Positions 8,206 to 17,748 of a DNA stretch of 64,000 nt are shown here, piece after piece. The notes under the pieces are model-generated. The model was not told where the DNA came from, ran no database searches, and saw only the letters and a list, made by a program, of their open reading frames with translations. Position 1 is the stretch's first letter. Every line of letters begins with the position of its first letter. The position numbers and the translations under genes are program-made. This stretch comes from Chryseobacterium sp. (GTDB lineage Bacteria; Bacteroidota; Bacteroidia; Flavobacteriales; Weeksellaceae): contig QFQW01000012.1 of the NCBI GenBank assembly GCA_003248755.1, positions 7,900 through 71,899 of the forward strand, given 5' to 3'.

Positions 8206-9894
8206 TTAATTCAAATATAGAATCTCATCAGCTCGTTTTGCACTTGATTCTCTGTGAGTTATTATAATGGAAGTAGTTGTTTTGATGTCATTGTCAATAT
8301 TCTGTAAAATATTTTCTTCTGTCTCTGTATCAAGTGCAGAAAGACAGTCGTCAAAAATCAAAATATTAGGTTGTTTTATCATTGCTCTGGCAATACAAAT
8401 TCTCTGTTTTTGCCCTCCAGAAAGCATGACGCCACGTTCGCCAACCATTGTTTCATATTGATTTTTGAATTCTTCAATATTTTTATGGACATCTGCTTTT
8501 TTCGCCATTTCTACTACCAAGTCACGATTTGGATTATCAATTGCAAAACCAATGTTATTTTCAATCGTATCGGAAAAGAGATAACTTTCTTGTGGAGTGT
8601 AACCAATTTTGTCTCGGTAAAGTTTCAGATTATGTGTCTTTAGGTTTTTTCCATCGATAAGAATTTCGCCTTCATCCGGATCAATTAGTCGACAAAGAAG
8701 TTGAGCAATTGTAGATTTTCCGCTTCCTGTTTTTCCCATTATTGCAAGAGACTTTCCGGCATCAATTTTAAAGCTAAGATTGTCGATAGCTTTTATGCCT
8801 GTGTTTGGATAGGTGTAACTTACATTTCGGAACTCAATTTCACCGTTTATAGGATAAACTTCATTATTGGTATTGACGATTTCCGATTGAAGTTCCAAAA
8901 ACTCATTCACACGTTGCATACTTGCATCAGCCCTTTGATTGACAGATGTTACCCAACCTAGCATAGAGAAAGGAAAAATCAGCATGTTGATATACATGAA
9001 GAAATCGGCAATTGTTCCAACACTCATTTCTCCGGCAATATATTTTTGTCCGCCAATTACAAGAATTGCTATATTCAGAAGCCCTATAACAAATAGAATA
9101 ATCGTGAAAAAGTAAGCCTCTGTTCTTGCTAAATCTAACGCTTTATCCTGATAATCTTTAACTTTGATTCCGTAATTTTTCTCGATATATTTTTCTTTAC
9201 TAAAAAACTTCACCACACGTATTCCTGAGAAGCTATCCTGTACAAAAGTCGAAATGGCAGATTGGCTCTTCTGCATTACTTTCGATTTTTTATTAATGAT
9301 GTCACTTACTTTGTAAATCCCGTAAGAAAGTATTGGGAGGGGAATCAAAGTCCAAAGGGTCATCTGCAGGTCGGTCATGAACATATAAATACTCGTGATG
9401 ATTAATAGAATAATCAAATTCACGACATACATTACGCCCGGACCAAGATACATTCTGATTGCAACAACATCTTCGCTTAATCTATTTAATAAATCTCCAA
9501 TTGTTGTCTTTTTGTAATCTGTAATTGATAGTTCCTGATACTGGCGATAGATTTTATTCTTCAATTCGTATTCGATTCTTCTGGAAGCTACGATGATGGT
9601 TTGTCTCATCATAAAAGTGAAAAAACCAGATAGGAGAGAACACCCGATTAGAATACCGGAATTAATAAAAATTATCTTGAAATAAGCCCAATTATTTCTG
9701 ACGTTATCGATGATGTTAAGGTCAGAAGATAATTTAAGTGTAGAATAATTTTTCTCTATGATATTGATAGTCTGTCCTATATATTGGATTTTGTAAATCG
9801 CAAAAAAATTACTTAGAATAATAAATAAAAATCCCCAAAAAAGTAAGACGCGATGTTTCCAGAAATAGGGGTTCAGTGTTTTTAAAGCTTTCAT
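8206..9894 (-). CDS. ABC exporter (fused permease and ATPase, MsbA/LmrA type)
   Basis: A 562-residue half-transporter: six hydrophobic segments in the first ~310 residues, then an ATPase domain with Walker A GKTGSGKST (from residue 387), Q-loop YTPQES, signature LSGGQKQR (491-498), Walker B ILIFDD (511-516) and switch His in ITHRE. Export of lipid, peptide or drug is the usual role; the substrate is unknown. The residue after the Walker B Asp is Asp rather than the usual catalytic Glu (FDDCLSALD), as in degenerate sites of heterodimeric exporters, yet no partner gene lies beside it. It is monocistronic; a -7-like CAAAATTA lies upstream at 9925. Confidence 0.92.
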   Translation of the reverse strand: MKALKTLNPYFWKHRVLLFWGFLFIILSNFFAIYKIQYIGQTINIIEKNYSTLKLSSDLNIIDNVRNNWAYFKIIFINSGILIGCSLLSGFFTFMMRQTIIVASRRIEYELKNKIYRQYQELSITDYKKTTIGDLLNRLSEDVVAIRMYLGPGVMYVVNLIILLIITSIYMFMTDLQMTLWTLIPLPILSYGIYKVSDIINKKSKVMQKSQSAISTFVQDSFSGIRVVKFFSKEKYIEKNYGIKVKDYQDKALDLARTEAYFFTIILFVIGLLNIAILVIGGQKYIAGEMSVGTIADFFMYINMLIFPFSMLGWVTSVNQRADASMQRVNEFLELQSEIVNTNNEVYPINGEIEFRNVSYTYPNTGIKAIDNLSFKIDAGKSLAIMGKTGSGKSTIAQLLCRLIDPDEGEILIDGKNLKTHNLKLYRDKIGYTPQESYLFSDTIENNIGFAIDNPNRDLVVEMAKKADVHKNIEEFKNQYETMVGERGVMLSGGQKQRICIARAMIKQPNILIFDDCLSALDTETEENILQNIDNDIKTTTSIIITHRESSAKRADEILYLN

Positions 9895-9924
9895 TTTTCA
9901 AACTTTGTTTTTCCAAAGCCGATG

Positions 9925-9932
9925 CAAAATTA
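9925..9932 (-). promoter_or_regulatory. Possible -7 element for the ABC exporter
   Basis: Plus-strand CAAAATTA reads TAATTTTG on the minus strand, 31 bp before the ATG. No -33 box at the usual spacing was found. Confidence 0.45.
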
Positions 9933-10035
9933 ATAAATAAAATTTTCAATGCCTTGTTTCAAAACCGATTTGATTTTTCTTAACAAATGGTAAGATATTT
10001 TGAACCAAATAGTCTGATAAGTTGACATTTATCAG

Positions 10036-10043
10036 TAATTTTG
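10036..10043 (+). promoter_or_regulatory. -7 element for mqo
   Basis: TAATTTTG fits TAnnTTTG and lies 20 bp before the mqo ATG. A -33 box is not clear. Confidence 0.55.
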
Positions 10044-10063
10044 CATGCGAAAAATCTAAATAA

Positions 10064-11545
10064 ATGACTCCTAAACCTAAATATGACATTGCTCTAGTCG
10101 GCGGTGGTATTATGAGTGCAACTTTGGCAGCAATGCTCCATGAGTTTGACCCAAAGCTCAAAATTGTAATTTTTGAAAGACTTGGTGAAGTAGCAAAAGA
10201 AAGTTCATCTGCTTGGAACAACGCAGGAACGGGACATTCAGCGTTTTGCGAACTGAATTACACGCCGGAAAAAGAAGGTAAAATCGATATCAAAAAAGCA
10301 GAATACATTGCTGAACAGTTCGAAGTTTCTAAGCAATTCTGGTCATATCTTATCAACAAAGGTTTGATTGATAATCCGAAAGAATTCATCAATTCTTGTT
10401 CGCACATGAGCTTCGTTTTTGGTGAAAAAGATGTAGAGTATCTCAAAAAAAGACATGATGCGTTGCAAAAATCGGCATTGTTCCAAGGAATGGAATATGC
10501 GGATGACCATAAAACATTGGAAAAATGGGTTCCACTGATGATGCAGAAAAGAATGTCCAGCGACAAACTGGCAGCCACAAAAATGGACTTGGGTACGGAC
10601 GTGGATTTCGGGAAATTAACTTCAAAACTGATTAATTATTTGAAGGACAAAGAATCTATAGATGTTTTCACCTACCATGAAGTGAAAGATGTTTCCCCGA
10701 TGAAAAAAGGAGAATGGAAACTGAAAGTTAAAAATAGAAAAACGCTTACTAAGCATAATTTGAAAGCGAAGTTTGTTTTCATTGGAGCCGGTGGATATGC
10801 TTTGCCACTTTTGGAAAGTTCAGGAATCGAGGAAAGTAAAGGTTACGGTGGTTTCCCGGTAAGTGGACAATGGTTGGTAACAACTAATCCGGAGTTGGTA
10901 GAAAAACATCACGCAAAAGTTTATACACAGGCAACTGTTGGTGCACCGCCAATGTCGGTTCCGCATCTTGACCTTAGAATTATAGATGGTAAAAAAGCAT
11001 TGTTGTTTGGGCCATTTGCAGGTTTCTCCACTAAGTTTTTGAAGGAAGGTAGTTATCTGGATTTACCGGATAGTGTTAATTTCAAAAATATCCGTTCATT
11101 ATTTGGCGCTTGGTGGCACAATATGCCTTTGACCAGATATCTGATTCAGCAGGTGACTATGAACAAATCTCAGAGAATGTCGCATTTGAGAGACTTTGTG
11201 AAAGATGCAAAAGAAGATGATTGGGAACTGAAACATGCAGGCCAACGAGTTCAAATCATCAAGAGAGACCGATTCGAAGGTGGACGATTGGAATTTGGGA
11301 CGGAAGTTGTAGTGAATAAAGAAGGTAATATCGCATCGCTTTTAGGGGCTTCTCCGGGAGCCAGTACATCTGCATTTGCAATGATTATGGTTCTAGAAAA
11401 ATGTTTTGGTGAAAAACTGAAAAATGAATGGCATGACAAACTTCTGGAAATGGTTCCTAGTTATGGTAAAAAATTAGCAGAATATCCGGAATTAATCCAT
11501 CAAATCAGAGAATATTCTAAAGAAAAATTAGAATTGGAATATTAA
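10064..11545 (+). CDS. mqo: Malate:quinone oxidoreductase
   Basis: Membrane-associated FAD enzyme of the TCA cycle that oxidises malate to oxaloacetate and reduces quinone. The N-terminus carries the FAD-binding fold ALVGGGIMSATLAAMLHE; the family segments ESSSAWNNAGTGHSAFCELNYTP and SVPHLDLR are present, and the C-terminus has LGASPGASTSAFAMI. The length of 493 residues is normal for Mqo. The downstream small gene at 11565 follows after 19 bp and probably shares the transcript. Confidence 0.96.
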   Translation: MTPKPKYDIALVGGGIMSATLAAMLHEFDPKLKIVIFERLGEVAKESSSAWNNAGTGHSAFCELNYTPEKEGKIDIKKAEYIAEQFEVSKQFWSYLINKGLIDNPKEFINSCSHMSFVFGEKDVEYLKKRHDALQKSALFQGMEYADDHKTLEKWVPLMMQKRMSSDKLAATKMDLGTDVDFGKLTSKLINYLKDKESIDVFTYHEVKDVSPMKKGEWKLKVKNRKTLTKHNLKAKFVFIGAGGYALPLLESSGIEESKGYGGFPVSGQWLVTTNPELVEKHHAKVYTQATVGAPPMSVPHLDLRIIDGKKALLFGPFAGFSTKFLKEGSYLDLPDSVNFKNIRSLFGAWWHNMPLTRYLIQQVTMNKSQRMSHLRDFVKDAKEDDWELKHAGQRVQIIKRDRFEGGRLEFGTEVVVNKEGNIASLLGASPGASTSAFAMIMVLEKCFGEKLKNEWHDKLLEMVPSYGKKLAEYPELIHQIREYSKEKLELEY

Positions 11546-11564
11546 TATTTCGAACTCAATCAAA

Positions 11565-11960
11565 ATGAGTGAAACTATTGTAAGACCATATATAGCGGAC
11601 GAACTTCTTGAAAAAATCAAATCTGAAACTATAGAGGAAAAGCAGGTAATTTTACACTGTTGTTACAAATCTGAGTTTTTTCTGGAAGAGAAGATTAGGA
11701 TTTGGTCTTCTACTTATTTGGTGGACAAGCAGTCTGAGCATGTGTCAAAGCTTGTTCATTTCGAGAATATCAGCCTTTTTCCGGATTGGACAGATGTGCC
11801 TTTTGGAAAAGAATATTGGTTTACATTAGTTTTCTCGGGGTTGCCAAAAAGTTGTAAGGTATTTGATTTTATAGAGCTGATTCCACAAAATAATGGATTT
11901 TTCCAAGAAGGAATTGTTAGAAATTCCTCGGATGTTTATAAGATCAAACTAGATATGTAA
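11565..11960 (+). CDS. Hypothetical protein downstream of mqo
   Basis: A 131-residue soluble protein with no signal peptide or membrane segment and no recognised domain. It is rich in aromatic residues (WTDVPFGKEYWFTLVFSG) and has alternating hydrophobic stretches that suggest a beta fold, plus two adjacent cysteines (HCCYKS). Spacing of 19 bp after mqo and a shared terminator suggest co-transcription with it. Function unknown. Confidence 0.75.
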   Translation: MSETIVRPYIADELLEKIKSETIEEKQVILHCCYKSEFFLEEKIRIWSSTYLVDKQSEHVSKLVHFENISLFPDWTDVPFGKEYWFTLVFSGLPKSCKVFDFIELIPQNNGFFQEGIVRNSSDVYKIKLDM

Positions 11961-11963
11961 ATA

Positions 11964-11993
11964 AAAAAGGTTCAGAATATTCTGAACCTTTTT
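11964..11993. terminator. Bidirectional terminator between mqo operon and dapA
   Basis: A perfect 30-bp palindrome (AAAAAGGTTCAGA / TCTGAACCTTTTT) with A- and T-runs at both ends, placed between convergent genes. Confidence 0.9.
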
Positions 11994-11998
11994 GTTTT

Positions 11999-12874
11999 TT
12001 AAGAAAGCTTTTGCATCTCTTTTTTTATCTTTTCCTGAAGACTTTCCGAAGCCGTAACCAATGGAAGCCTCAAGTAATTTTTGATGATTCCTTTTTCTGC
12101 AAGGATGGTTTTAACACCACAAGGATTACCTTCTGCAAAAATCAGTCTGGTGATTTCTACTAACGAATTGTGAATCTTATAAGCCTCGTCAACTTCTCTG
12201 TTACGAGCCAACTTTACCATTGTAGAAAATTCCTTTGGATAAGCCTGACCGATTACGGAAATTACACCGTCTCCACCAGCTAGTGTTACAGGAAGTGTAT
12301 ATTCGTCGTCGCCGGACATTAGTGAAAAATTATCAGGTTTTTGTCTCAAGATGTCAAAATATTGAAGGATATTTGGAGCAGCTTCTTTTACCATAAAGAG
12401 ATTGGGGAATTCATTCGCTAATCTCAGAGTTGTAGAAGCTTCTACGTTTTGACCGGTTCTTCCCGGAACGTTATAAATGATAATTTTTTCGCCAGTCTCG
12501 GCCAAAGCTTTATAATGTTGGTAAAGTCCTTCCTGATTTGGTTTGTTGTAATAAGGAGAAACAGAAAGTACCGCATCAAAATCTGATAAGTCAGTGTCTT
12601 TAATCTGTTTTACAACTTCAGTAGTATTATTACCTCCAATTCCTAGAACTAATGGTAATCTGTTATTATTGATTTTTGTGATGTGTGCAACAACCTTTTC
12701 CTTTTCTTCCTTGGAAAGCGTTGCAGCTTCCGCCGTAGTTCCCAAGACAACCAGAAAATTAATTCCGTTGTCTATATTATAATCGATTAATCTGGTAAGG
12801 GAATCAAAATCTACTGAAAGATCTTCGTTGAAAGGTGTTACCAAAGCTACACCTACGCCTTTTAACTGACTCAT
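11999..12874 (-). CDS. dapA: 4-hydroxy-tetrahydrodipicolinate synthase
   Basis: Condenses pyruvate and aspartate semialdehyde in lysine/diaminopimelate synthesis. The 291-residue cytoplasmic enzyme starts MSQLKGVGVALVTPF, as in the family. Visible active-site parts are GTTAEAATL, the Tyr in YNVPGRTGQN, the Schiff-base Lys in FMVKEAA, and the GGDGVISV segment. The longer open frame to 12931 is rejected because a consensus promoter (12898-12928) lies between it and 12874. It is monocistronic and divergent from the methyltransferase gene. Confidence 0.96.
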   Translation of the reverse strand: MSQLKGVGVALVTPFNEDLSVDFDSLTRLIDYNIDNGINFLVVLGTTAEAATLSKEEKEKVVAHITKINNNRLPLVLGIGGNNTTEVVKQIKDTDLSDFDAVLSVSPYYNKPNQEGLYQHYKALAETGEKIIIYNVPGRTGQNVEASTTLRLANEFPNLFMVKEAAPNILQYFDILRQKPDNFSLMSGDDEYTLPVTLAGGDGVISVIGQAYPKEFSTMVKLARNREVDEAYKIHNSLVEITRLIFAEGNPCGVKTILAEKGIIKNYLRLPLVTASESLQEKIKKEMQKLS

Positions 12875-12897
12875 TTTTATTTTAAAATTAAATTTCT

Positions 12898-12928
12898 CAA
12901 AGTTAATTGATTTTAATAAATCGACAAA
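12898..12928 (-). promoter_or_regulatory. Promoter of dapA
   Basis: Plus-strand CAAAGTTA (12898-12905), 19 nt, then CAAA (12925-12928): TTTG-N19-TAACTTTG on the minus strand. It fixes the dapA start at 12874 with a leader of about 18 nt. Confidence 0.8.
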
Positions 12929-12931
12929 CAT

Positions 12932-12939
12932 TATATTTG
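12932..12939 (+). promoter_or_regulatory. -7 element for the methyltransferase gene
   Basis: TATATTTG fits TAnnTTTG; a TTG at 12907-12909 with 22-nt spacing may be the -33 box. It overlaps the divergent dapA promoter region, so the two promoters probably compete for polymerase. Confidence 0.6.
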
Positions 12940-12981
12940 CCTTTATTTAAGCTAATAATTTCCATTCCTGAAAATCAAAAA

Positions 12982-13710
12982 ATGCTCTATAATTCGCTAA
13001 AAAAAATATTTCCTAAAAATTTTTTAATAAAAAATGAATTGTTCTTTAGAAGATTCGTTTATCTCTTTTACATAGGGAATAGTCATCAATGCACAATCTG
13101 TGAAAAAAAATTCAGAACATTTTTATTAAATCAAAGAAATGAAAAACTTTGCCCAAGTTGCGGAAGTATGCCTAGAGACCGAAGACTTTTTTTTGAATTT
13201 AAAAAGACCTTTTCAGGGGGTAATACGATTTCATTATTGGATTTTTCACCATCTAGATCATTATATAGAAAGATAAAACAAATTAAAAACATCAATTATT
13301 TTCCTACAGATTTATCTTCTGATTTTATTTCTGAATATCAATATGATATTACTAAAATCCCGGTGAAAGATCAATCTTTTGATTATATTTTTTGTTATCA
13401 TATACTAGAACATATCGAAGAAGATTCTAAAGCAATGAGTGAATTGTATAGAGTCTTGAAAGATGACGGAAAAATATTTGTTCAGACTCCTTTTAAAGAA
13501 GGTGGGATTTATGAAAATTCTGATGTAAAAACAAATGCGGATAGATTAAAGCATTTTGGTCAAGAAGATCATGTAAGAATTTATTCTGTGAATGGGTTAG
13601 CGGATCGATTAAAAAAAGCAGGATTCTATGTTGCCGTCAATACATTTGATAAAGATGAATTTTTTGGTTTGTCTAAAAATGAAACAGTCTTGTTGCTAAG
13701 TAAGAAGTGA
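12982..13710 (+). CDS. Class I SAM-dependent methyltransferase with N-terminal zinc-finger-like Cys motif
   Basis: A 242-residue protein. Two CxxC pairs (CTICEKKF and CPSCGSMPRDRR) near the N-terminus look like a small metal-binding knuckle, followed by a Rossmann methyltransferase core: the segment LLDFSPSRSLYRKI, acidic loop FPTDLSSDF, and FDYIFCYHILEHIEEDSKAM, the methyltransferase-11 type motif. Such enzymes often modify polysaccharides or small molecules; the substrate is unknown. The start is set at 12982 because the upstream frame overlaps the promoter. Divergent from dapA. Confidence 0.83.
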   Translation: MLYNSLKKIFPKNFLIKNELFFRRFVYLFYIGNSHQCTICEKKFRTFLLNQRNEKLCPSCGSMPRDRRLFFEFKKTFSGGNTISLLDFSPSRSLYRKIKQIKNINYFPTDLSSDFISEYQYDITKIPVKDQSFDYIFCYHILEHIEEDSKAMSELYRVLKDDGKIFVQTPFKEGGIYENSDVKTNADRLKHFGQEDHVRIYSVNGLADRLKKAGFYVAVNTFDKDEFFGLSKNETVLLLSKK

Positions 13711-13788
13711 TTTTTATTGATTTGTCTTAGAGTTAATTAGTTGGTTTTAAAACCCGAAAATCATTAGATTTGTAATTAAATTTTTTTA

Positions 13789-14550
13789 ATGAAAAATAAA
13801 ATTTTTGTTCTTGGTATTATCTCGCTTTTATTGATTGGTTGCAAAACCCCTCTCAATGTTGCGAATATTCATACTGAGAAAAATATTTTCATTACCAACA
13901 AACTTGCCGAAGATAAGGAAATGGATGCCATTATCCAGCCTTACAAACACGAGCTAGAAGGTAAAATGAACACCAAAATTTCACACACGAATACAGAACT
14001 TAACAAATCCGGAGACAATAGTAATCTTGGAAACTTGTTGGCAGATTATACATTCGAAGGTGCTGATGAATGGGCGAAAAAGAATAATATTCCACCTATA
14101 GATGCGGCTGTCATTAATATCGGAGGAATCCGGACAATCATTCCGAAAGGTGATATTTTGACCAAGCAGATTTATGAAGTAATGCCTTTTGAAAATGAGA
14201 TTGTTATTATCAAGATGAATGGAAAAGATGTAGAAGGTTTATTTGATTATTATTTGAAAACTCAGAAAAATAATCCTGTCTCGCATTTGGTGATAGAAAC
14301 TGATAACAATACTATTTCGAGAAAGTTAATCAACGGGAAAGTTATTGATTATAATAAAACATATTATATCGCAACATCCGATTATTTAGCTTTAGGAGGG
14401 GATAATATGTTTTTCTTCGGTAAAGGAGAAACTATCTCTACAGGAATCAAAATGCGAGATCTTTTTATAGAAAAGTTCAAGCAGAATCCGGAGGTTTCTG
14501 CACCAGACGATGTAAGATTGATTTTCAAAAACAAAAAAGTGCAGGAATAA
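13789..14550 (+). CDS. 5'-nucleotidase C-terminal-domain lipoprotein
   Basis: A 253-residue lipoprotein (signal ends LLLIGC) made up of only the substrate-binding domain of 5'-nucleotidase/UshA enzymes: GNLLADYTFEGADEWAKK, AVINIGGIRTIIPKGDIL, YEVMPFENEIVIIKMNG and TSDYLALGGDNMFFF are all typical of that domain. The metal-binding catalytic domain is absent and is encoded by the next gene, which overlaps by one base (TAATG). The two should act together in the periplasm as a split nucleotidase. Confidence 0.9.
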   Translation: MKNKIFVLGIISLLLIGCKTPLNVANIHTEKNIFITNKLAEDKEMDAIIQPYKHELEGKMNTKISHTNTELNKSGDNSNLGNLLADYTFEGADEWAKKNNIPPIDAAVINIGGIRTIIPKGDILTKQIYEVMPFENEIVIIKMNGKDVEGLFDYYLKTQKNNPVSHLVIETDNNTISRKLINGKVIDYNKTYYIATSDYLALGGDNMFFFGKGETISTGIKMRDLFIEKFKQNPEVSAPDDVRLIFKNKKVQE

Positions 14551-15500
14551 TGAAAAGAAAAGAATTTCTAAGATATATTGGTGGTGGAAGTCTTGCATTA
14601 ACATTGGCTCCAAGTCTTCTATTGGGAGAGCAATTTGATTTATTAAAAAAAGAGTCTGCTTACAAATTGACAATTCTGCATACGAATGATCAACACAGTA
14701 GAATAGAACCTTTTGATGCATCTTATACCAAAAATCCAAATCAAGGCGGATTTGCAAGAAGAGCTACATTAATAAAGAAAATCCGAAGTGAGGAAAAGAA
14801 TGTTCTTCTTTTGGATTCCGGAGATATTTTTCAAGGAACACCTTATTTCAATTTTTTTGGTGGCGAATTAGAATTTAAATTGATGAGCATGATGCAGTAC
14901 GATGCATCTACAATGGGAAATCACGATTTTGATAATGGATTAGAAGGTTTTCTGAAAGTTCTTCCAAATGCAAAATTTCCATTTATCTGTTCCAATTATG
15001 ATTTCAAAAATACAATTCTTGAGGGAAAAACAGAACAGTATAAAATCTTCAACAAGGACGGCATCAAAGTAGGGATTTTTGGTGTTGGAATAGAACTGAA
15101 TGGTTTGGTTGGGAAGAAGAATTATGGAGAAACGATTTATCATAATCCGGTTGAAGTGGCGCAGCATTATGCAGACTTTTTGAGAAATGAAAAAAATTGC
15201 GATATTGTGATTTGTCTTTCTCATATTGGTTTTGATTATAAAGATGATCCGGAGAAGATTTCTGATAAGCATTTGGCAGCAAAAACTTCGGGAATAGATT
15301 TGATTTTAGGAGGACATACACATACTTTCTTGAAAGAACCTTTAAATTTTCAAAATAGAAATGGTAAAAACGTTATTATCAATCAAGTAGGATGGGCAGG
15401 GATTTTACTGGGAAGATTGGACTTTTATTTTGATAAAAACAAAAACGTAAAAAATATTTCTTGGAATAATCAGTTAATAGATGAAAACATAATAGTTTAA
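14550..15500 (+). CDS. Metallophosphatase half of a split 5'-nucleotidase
   Basis: A 316-residue calcineurin-like phosphoesterase. Metal-ligand motifs are LHTNDQHS, LLDSGDIFQG, MGNHDFDNG, LSHIG and GGHTHTF, in the order of the N-terminal domain of UshA/5'-nucleotidases. The N-terminus MKRKEFLRYIGGGSLALTLA looks like an export signal but lacks a twin arginine. It lacks the C-terminal specificity domain, which is supplied by the preceding gene. The order, C-domain gene first, is the reverse of the fused enzyme. A one-base overlap upstream and a one-base gap to porZ suggest a single transcript. Confidence 0.92.
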   Translation: MKRKEFLRYIGGGSLALTLAPSLLLGEQFDLLKKESAYKLTILHTNDQHSRIEPFDASYTKNPNQGGFARRATLIKKIRSEEKNVLLLDSGDIFQGTPYFNFFGGELEFKLMSMMQYDASTMGNHDFDNGLEGFLKVLPNAKFPFICSNYDFKNTILEGKTEQYKIFNKDGIKVGIFGVGIELNGLVGKKNYGETIYHNPVEVAQHYADFLRNEKNCDIVICLSHIGFDYKDDPEKISDKHLAAKTSGIDLILGGHTHTFLKEPLNFQNRNGKNVIINQVGWAGILLGRLDFYFDKNKNVKNISWNNQLIDENIIV

Positions 15501-15501
15501 G

Positions 15502-17748
15502 ATGAAGAAAATTTTATTATTTATATCCTTAATTATAACTCTGATTTCTCAGGCACAAACTAGTAAATGGAGTGATCTTTTTTCATATAACAATGTTTTA
15601 GTTATTAGAGAAGATGGTGATAGGATTATTGCTGCTACGGAAAATGGTGTATTTTATTATTATCCTTCAACAGGAGAAATTAAAAAATTATCAAAAGCCA
15701 ATGGTCTTCACGAAGTTAAAATATCAGCTTTTGATTACAATGCCACAACTCAGACAGGGATAGTTGGTTACCAGAATGGTTCCATGGATGTTATTACACC
15801 CAACGGAATCTTTCTAATTGTTGATATTCCTCTGGCAACAGGATATAACGGTAGTAAAAAAATAAATCATATTTCTATTAATGGTGATCAGGCAGTAGTT
15901 TCTGCAGGGTATGGTATTTCCATTTTTAATGTTTCACGAAGAGAGTTTGGTGATACAGCATTTTTTGCATCGGGCGGTACTTATTTGGCTGCAAATGCTG
16001 CTGTTCTCAAGGATAACACCGTTTATGTAGCTACAAATTCCGGAATTAAGTCTCATGAAATTAATCCTACTTTTCCTGTTTATACAACTTGGAGCACACC
16101 TTTATCAGGAACATTCAAAAAGACGGATGCTGGTGATGTAGTTGCTTTTGCTACAGCCACTCAAGTAACATATGGTACAGGGACAACTTTTAACACATTA
16201 CCTAGAACATTTACAAATGTTCAAGACATCAAGGTTGGCAACAATCAAATCGTTGTGTCGGATCAAACACAAGTATATATTTACAATACAAGCGGAATCC
16301 AGCAAAAAAACTTTAACGCAGGAGAAAATATTAACACTGCATTGGTCTATAATACTCAGATATATACAGGAACTAAAACATCAGGTATTTATAATGAGCA
16401 AAAAAACAGTTTAAAACCAGACGGGCCTTACAATAGTGCTTCTTATAAGATGTCGATTTTGAATGATCAGATCTGGATTGCATCTGGTAACAAAGATTTA
16501 GATTCTGGTAAAAATTTGGGCTATTACTATTATGATGGTTCAAAATGGATTTATCCGCAATATTTTCTTAATAATTCTTCTCCTTTTAATATTTTGGATG
16601 TTGTTCCGGATCCTTCCAATCCTAATGAAATTTATTTTGCAAACTTTACAACAAATGGCTCTGCAACGGATCAGGGGGTATTCAAAATGAGCAATAATGA
16701 GTTTGTTAAAAAATATTCTTTTAATACATCTAGTCCATGGTACTTCAGACCTGTAGGTCTTGTATTTGATAGTCAGAATAATCTTTTCAGCAGTGTTCAA
16801 TTTACCTGCCCAAGTTTACCTTCAATCTGTACCACTTCTAGTTTCTATTTGTATAATAAATCGAGTGATGCCTTTGGTTCAACACCATTTACAACATTTA
16901 ATATTGGAGGGGTTCAAAAACCATTGACCAAAGATGGGGTAATATATATTCCTGCTCCATTTTATGGTGATGGTGGGACTATGATTTATAACTATAACAA
17001 CACAGCTAGTAATACATCTGATGATAGCTTCAAGGTCTTGAAAACAGACAACAATCTTCCTGTCAATGGAACGGTTTCTTTATCTATTGATAATAATGAC
17101 GATCTATGGATAGGAACAAGAGAGGGTATTAGAATCCTATCTAATCCAAAATCTGCAATATTGGAAGAAAATCCACAGACAGATGCAATCATCATAGAAC
17201 AAAATGGATTGGCAGAAGAGCTTTTTAGAGATTCTAATATATTGCAAATCGCTTCGGATACAGGAAATCAAAAATGGATATCCGTAGATGGCGGAGGTGT
17301 GTTTTATGTCAGTCCTGGCGGAGATAATACAATTTATCATTTTACTAAAGCCAACTCTCCATTACCAAATGACAGTGTGACAGATATCAAAATTGATAAT
17401 AGAAATGGTAAGGTCTACTTTGTGACATTGGATGGTGTTATGGTATATCAAGGTGACGTTGCCGAGGTTACGTCTAATTTTGGTAATGTTTTAGTATATC
17501 CGAATCCAGTTGTCTATGCTCAATATAAAGGGAATGTAAGAATCCGGGGTTTAGCAGCGAAGACAAACATAAGAATTACAGATGCTGCAGGAAATCTGGT
17601 TCATTCTGCAGTTGCCAACGGAGGGTATTTTGAATGGAATCTTAATAATCAAAGAGGGGTGAGAGTAGCATCAGGTATTTATTATGTATTAATGACCAAC
17701 GAAGATGCAACAGATACAGCAACAGCTAAAATTGCAGTGGTGAACTAA
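15502..17748 (+). CDS. porZ: PorZ-like beta-propeller protein with type IX sorting domain
   Basis: A 748-residue exported protein. After the signal peptide (ends ISQAQ) comes WSDLFSYNNVLVIREDGDRI, the typical PorZ opening, then two propeller-like stretches of short repeats (for example VYVATNSGIKSH and DDLWIGTREGIRIL) and a C-terminal sorting domain of about 80 residues starting at VLVYPNPV and ending SGIYYVLMTNEDATDTATA. In Porphyromonas gingivalis PorZ is part of the surface attachment complex of the type IX secretion system. recO follows with no gap, an arrangement I recall in other Bacteroidota. Confidence 0.82.
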   Translation: MKKILLFISLIITLISQAQTSKWSDLFSYNNVLVIREDGDRIIAATENGVFYYYPSTGEIKKLSKANGLHEVKISAFDYNATTQTGIVGYQNGSMDVITPNGIFLIVDIPLATGYNGSKKINHISINGDQAVVSAGYGISIFNVSRREFGDTAFFASGGTYLAANAAVLKDNTVYVATNSGIKSHEINPTFPVYTTWSTPLSGTFKKTDAGDVVAFATATQVTYGTGTTFNTLPRTFTNVQDIKVGNNQIVVSDQTQVYIYNTSGIQQKNFNAGENINTALVYNTQIYTGTKTSGIYNEQKNSLKPDGPYNSASYKMSILNDQIWIASGNKDLDSGKNLGYYYYDGSKWIYPQYFLNNSSPFNILDVVPDPSNPNEIYFANFTTNGSATDQGVFKMSNNEFVKKYSFNTSSPWYFRPVGLVFDSQNNLFSSVQFTCPSLPSICTTSSFYLYNKSSDAFGSTPFTTFNIGGVQKPLTKDGVIYIPAPFYGDGGTMIYNYNNTASNTSDDSFKVLKTDNNLPVNGTVSLSIDNNDDLWIGTREGIRILSNPKSAILEENPQTDAIIIEQNGLAEELFRDSNILQIASDTGNQKWISVDGGGVFYVSPGGDNTIYHFTKANSPLPNDSVTDIKIDNRNGKVYFVTLDGVMVYQGDVAEVTSNFGNVLVYPNPVVYAQYKGNVRIRGLAAKTNIRITDAAGNLVHSAVANGGYFEWNLNNQRGVRVASGIYYVLMTNEDATDTATAKIAVVN

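Noticed and set aside
12875..12931. Longer dapA reading frame
   Set aside because: The added codons cover a consensus promoter, and DapA normally starts at the MSQLKG segment.
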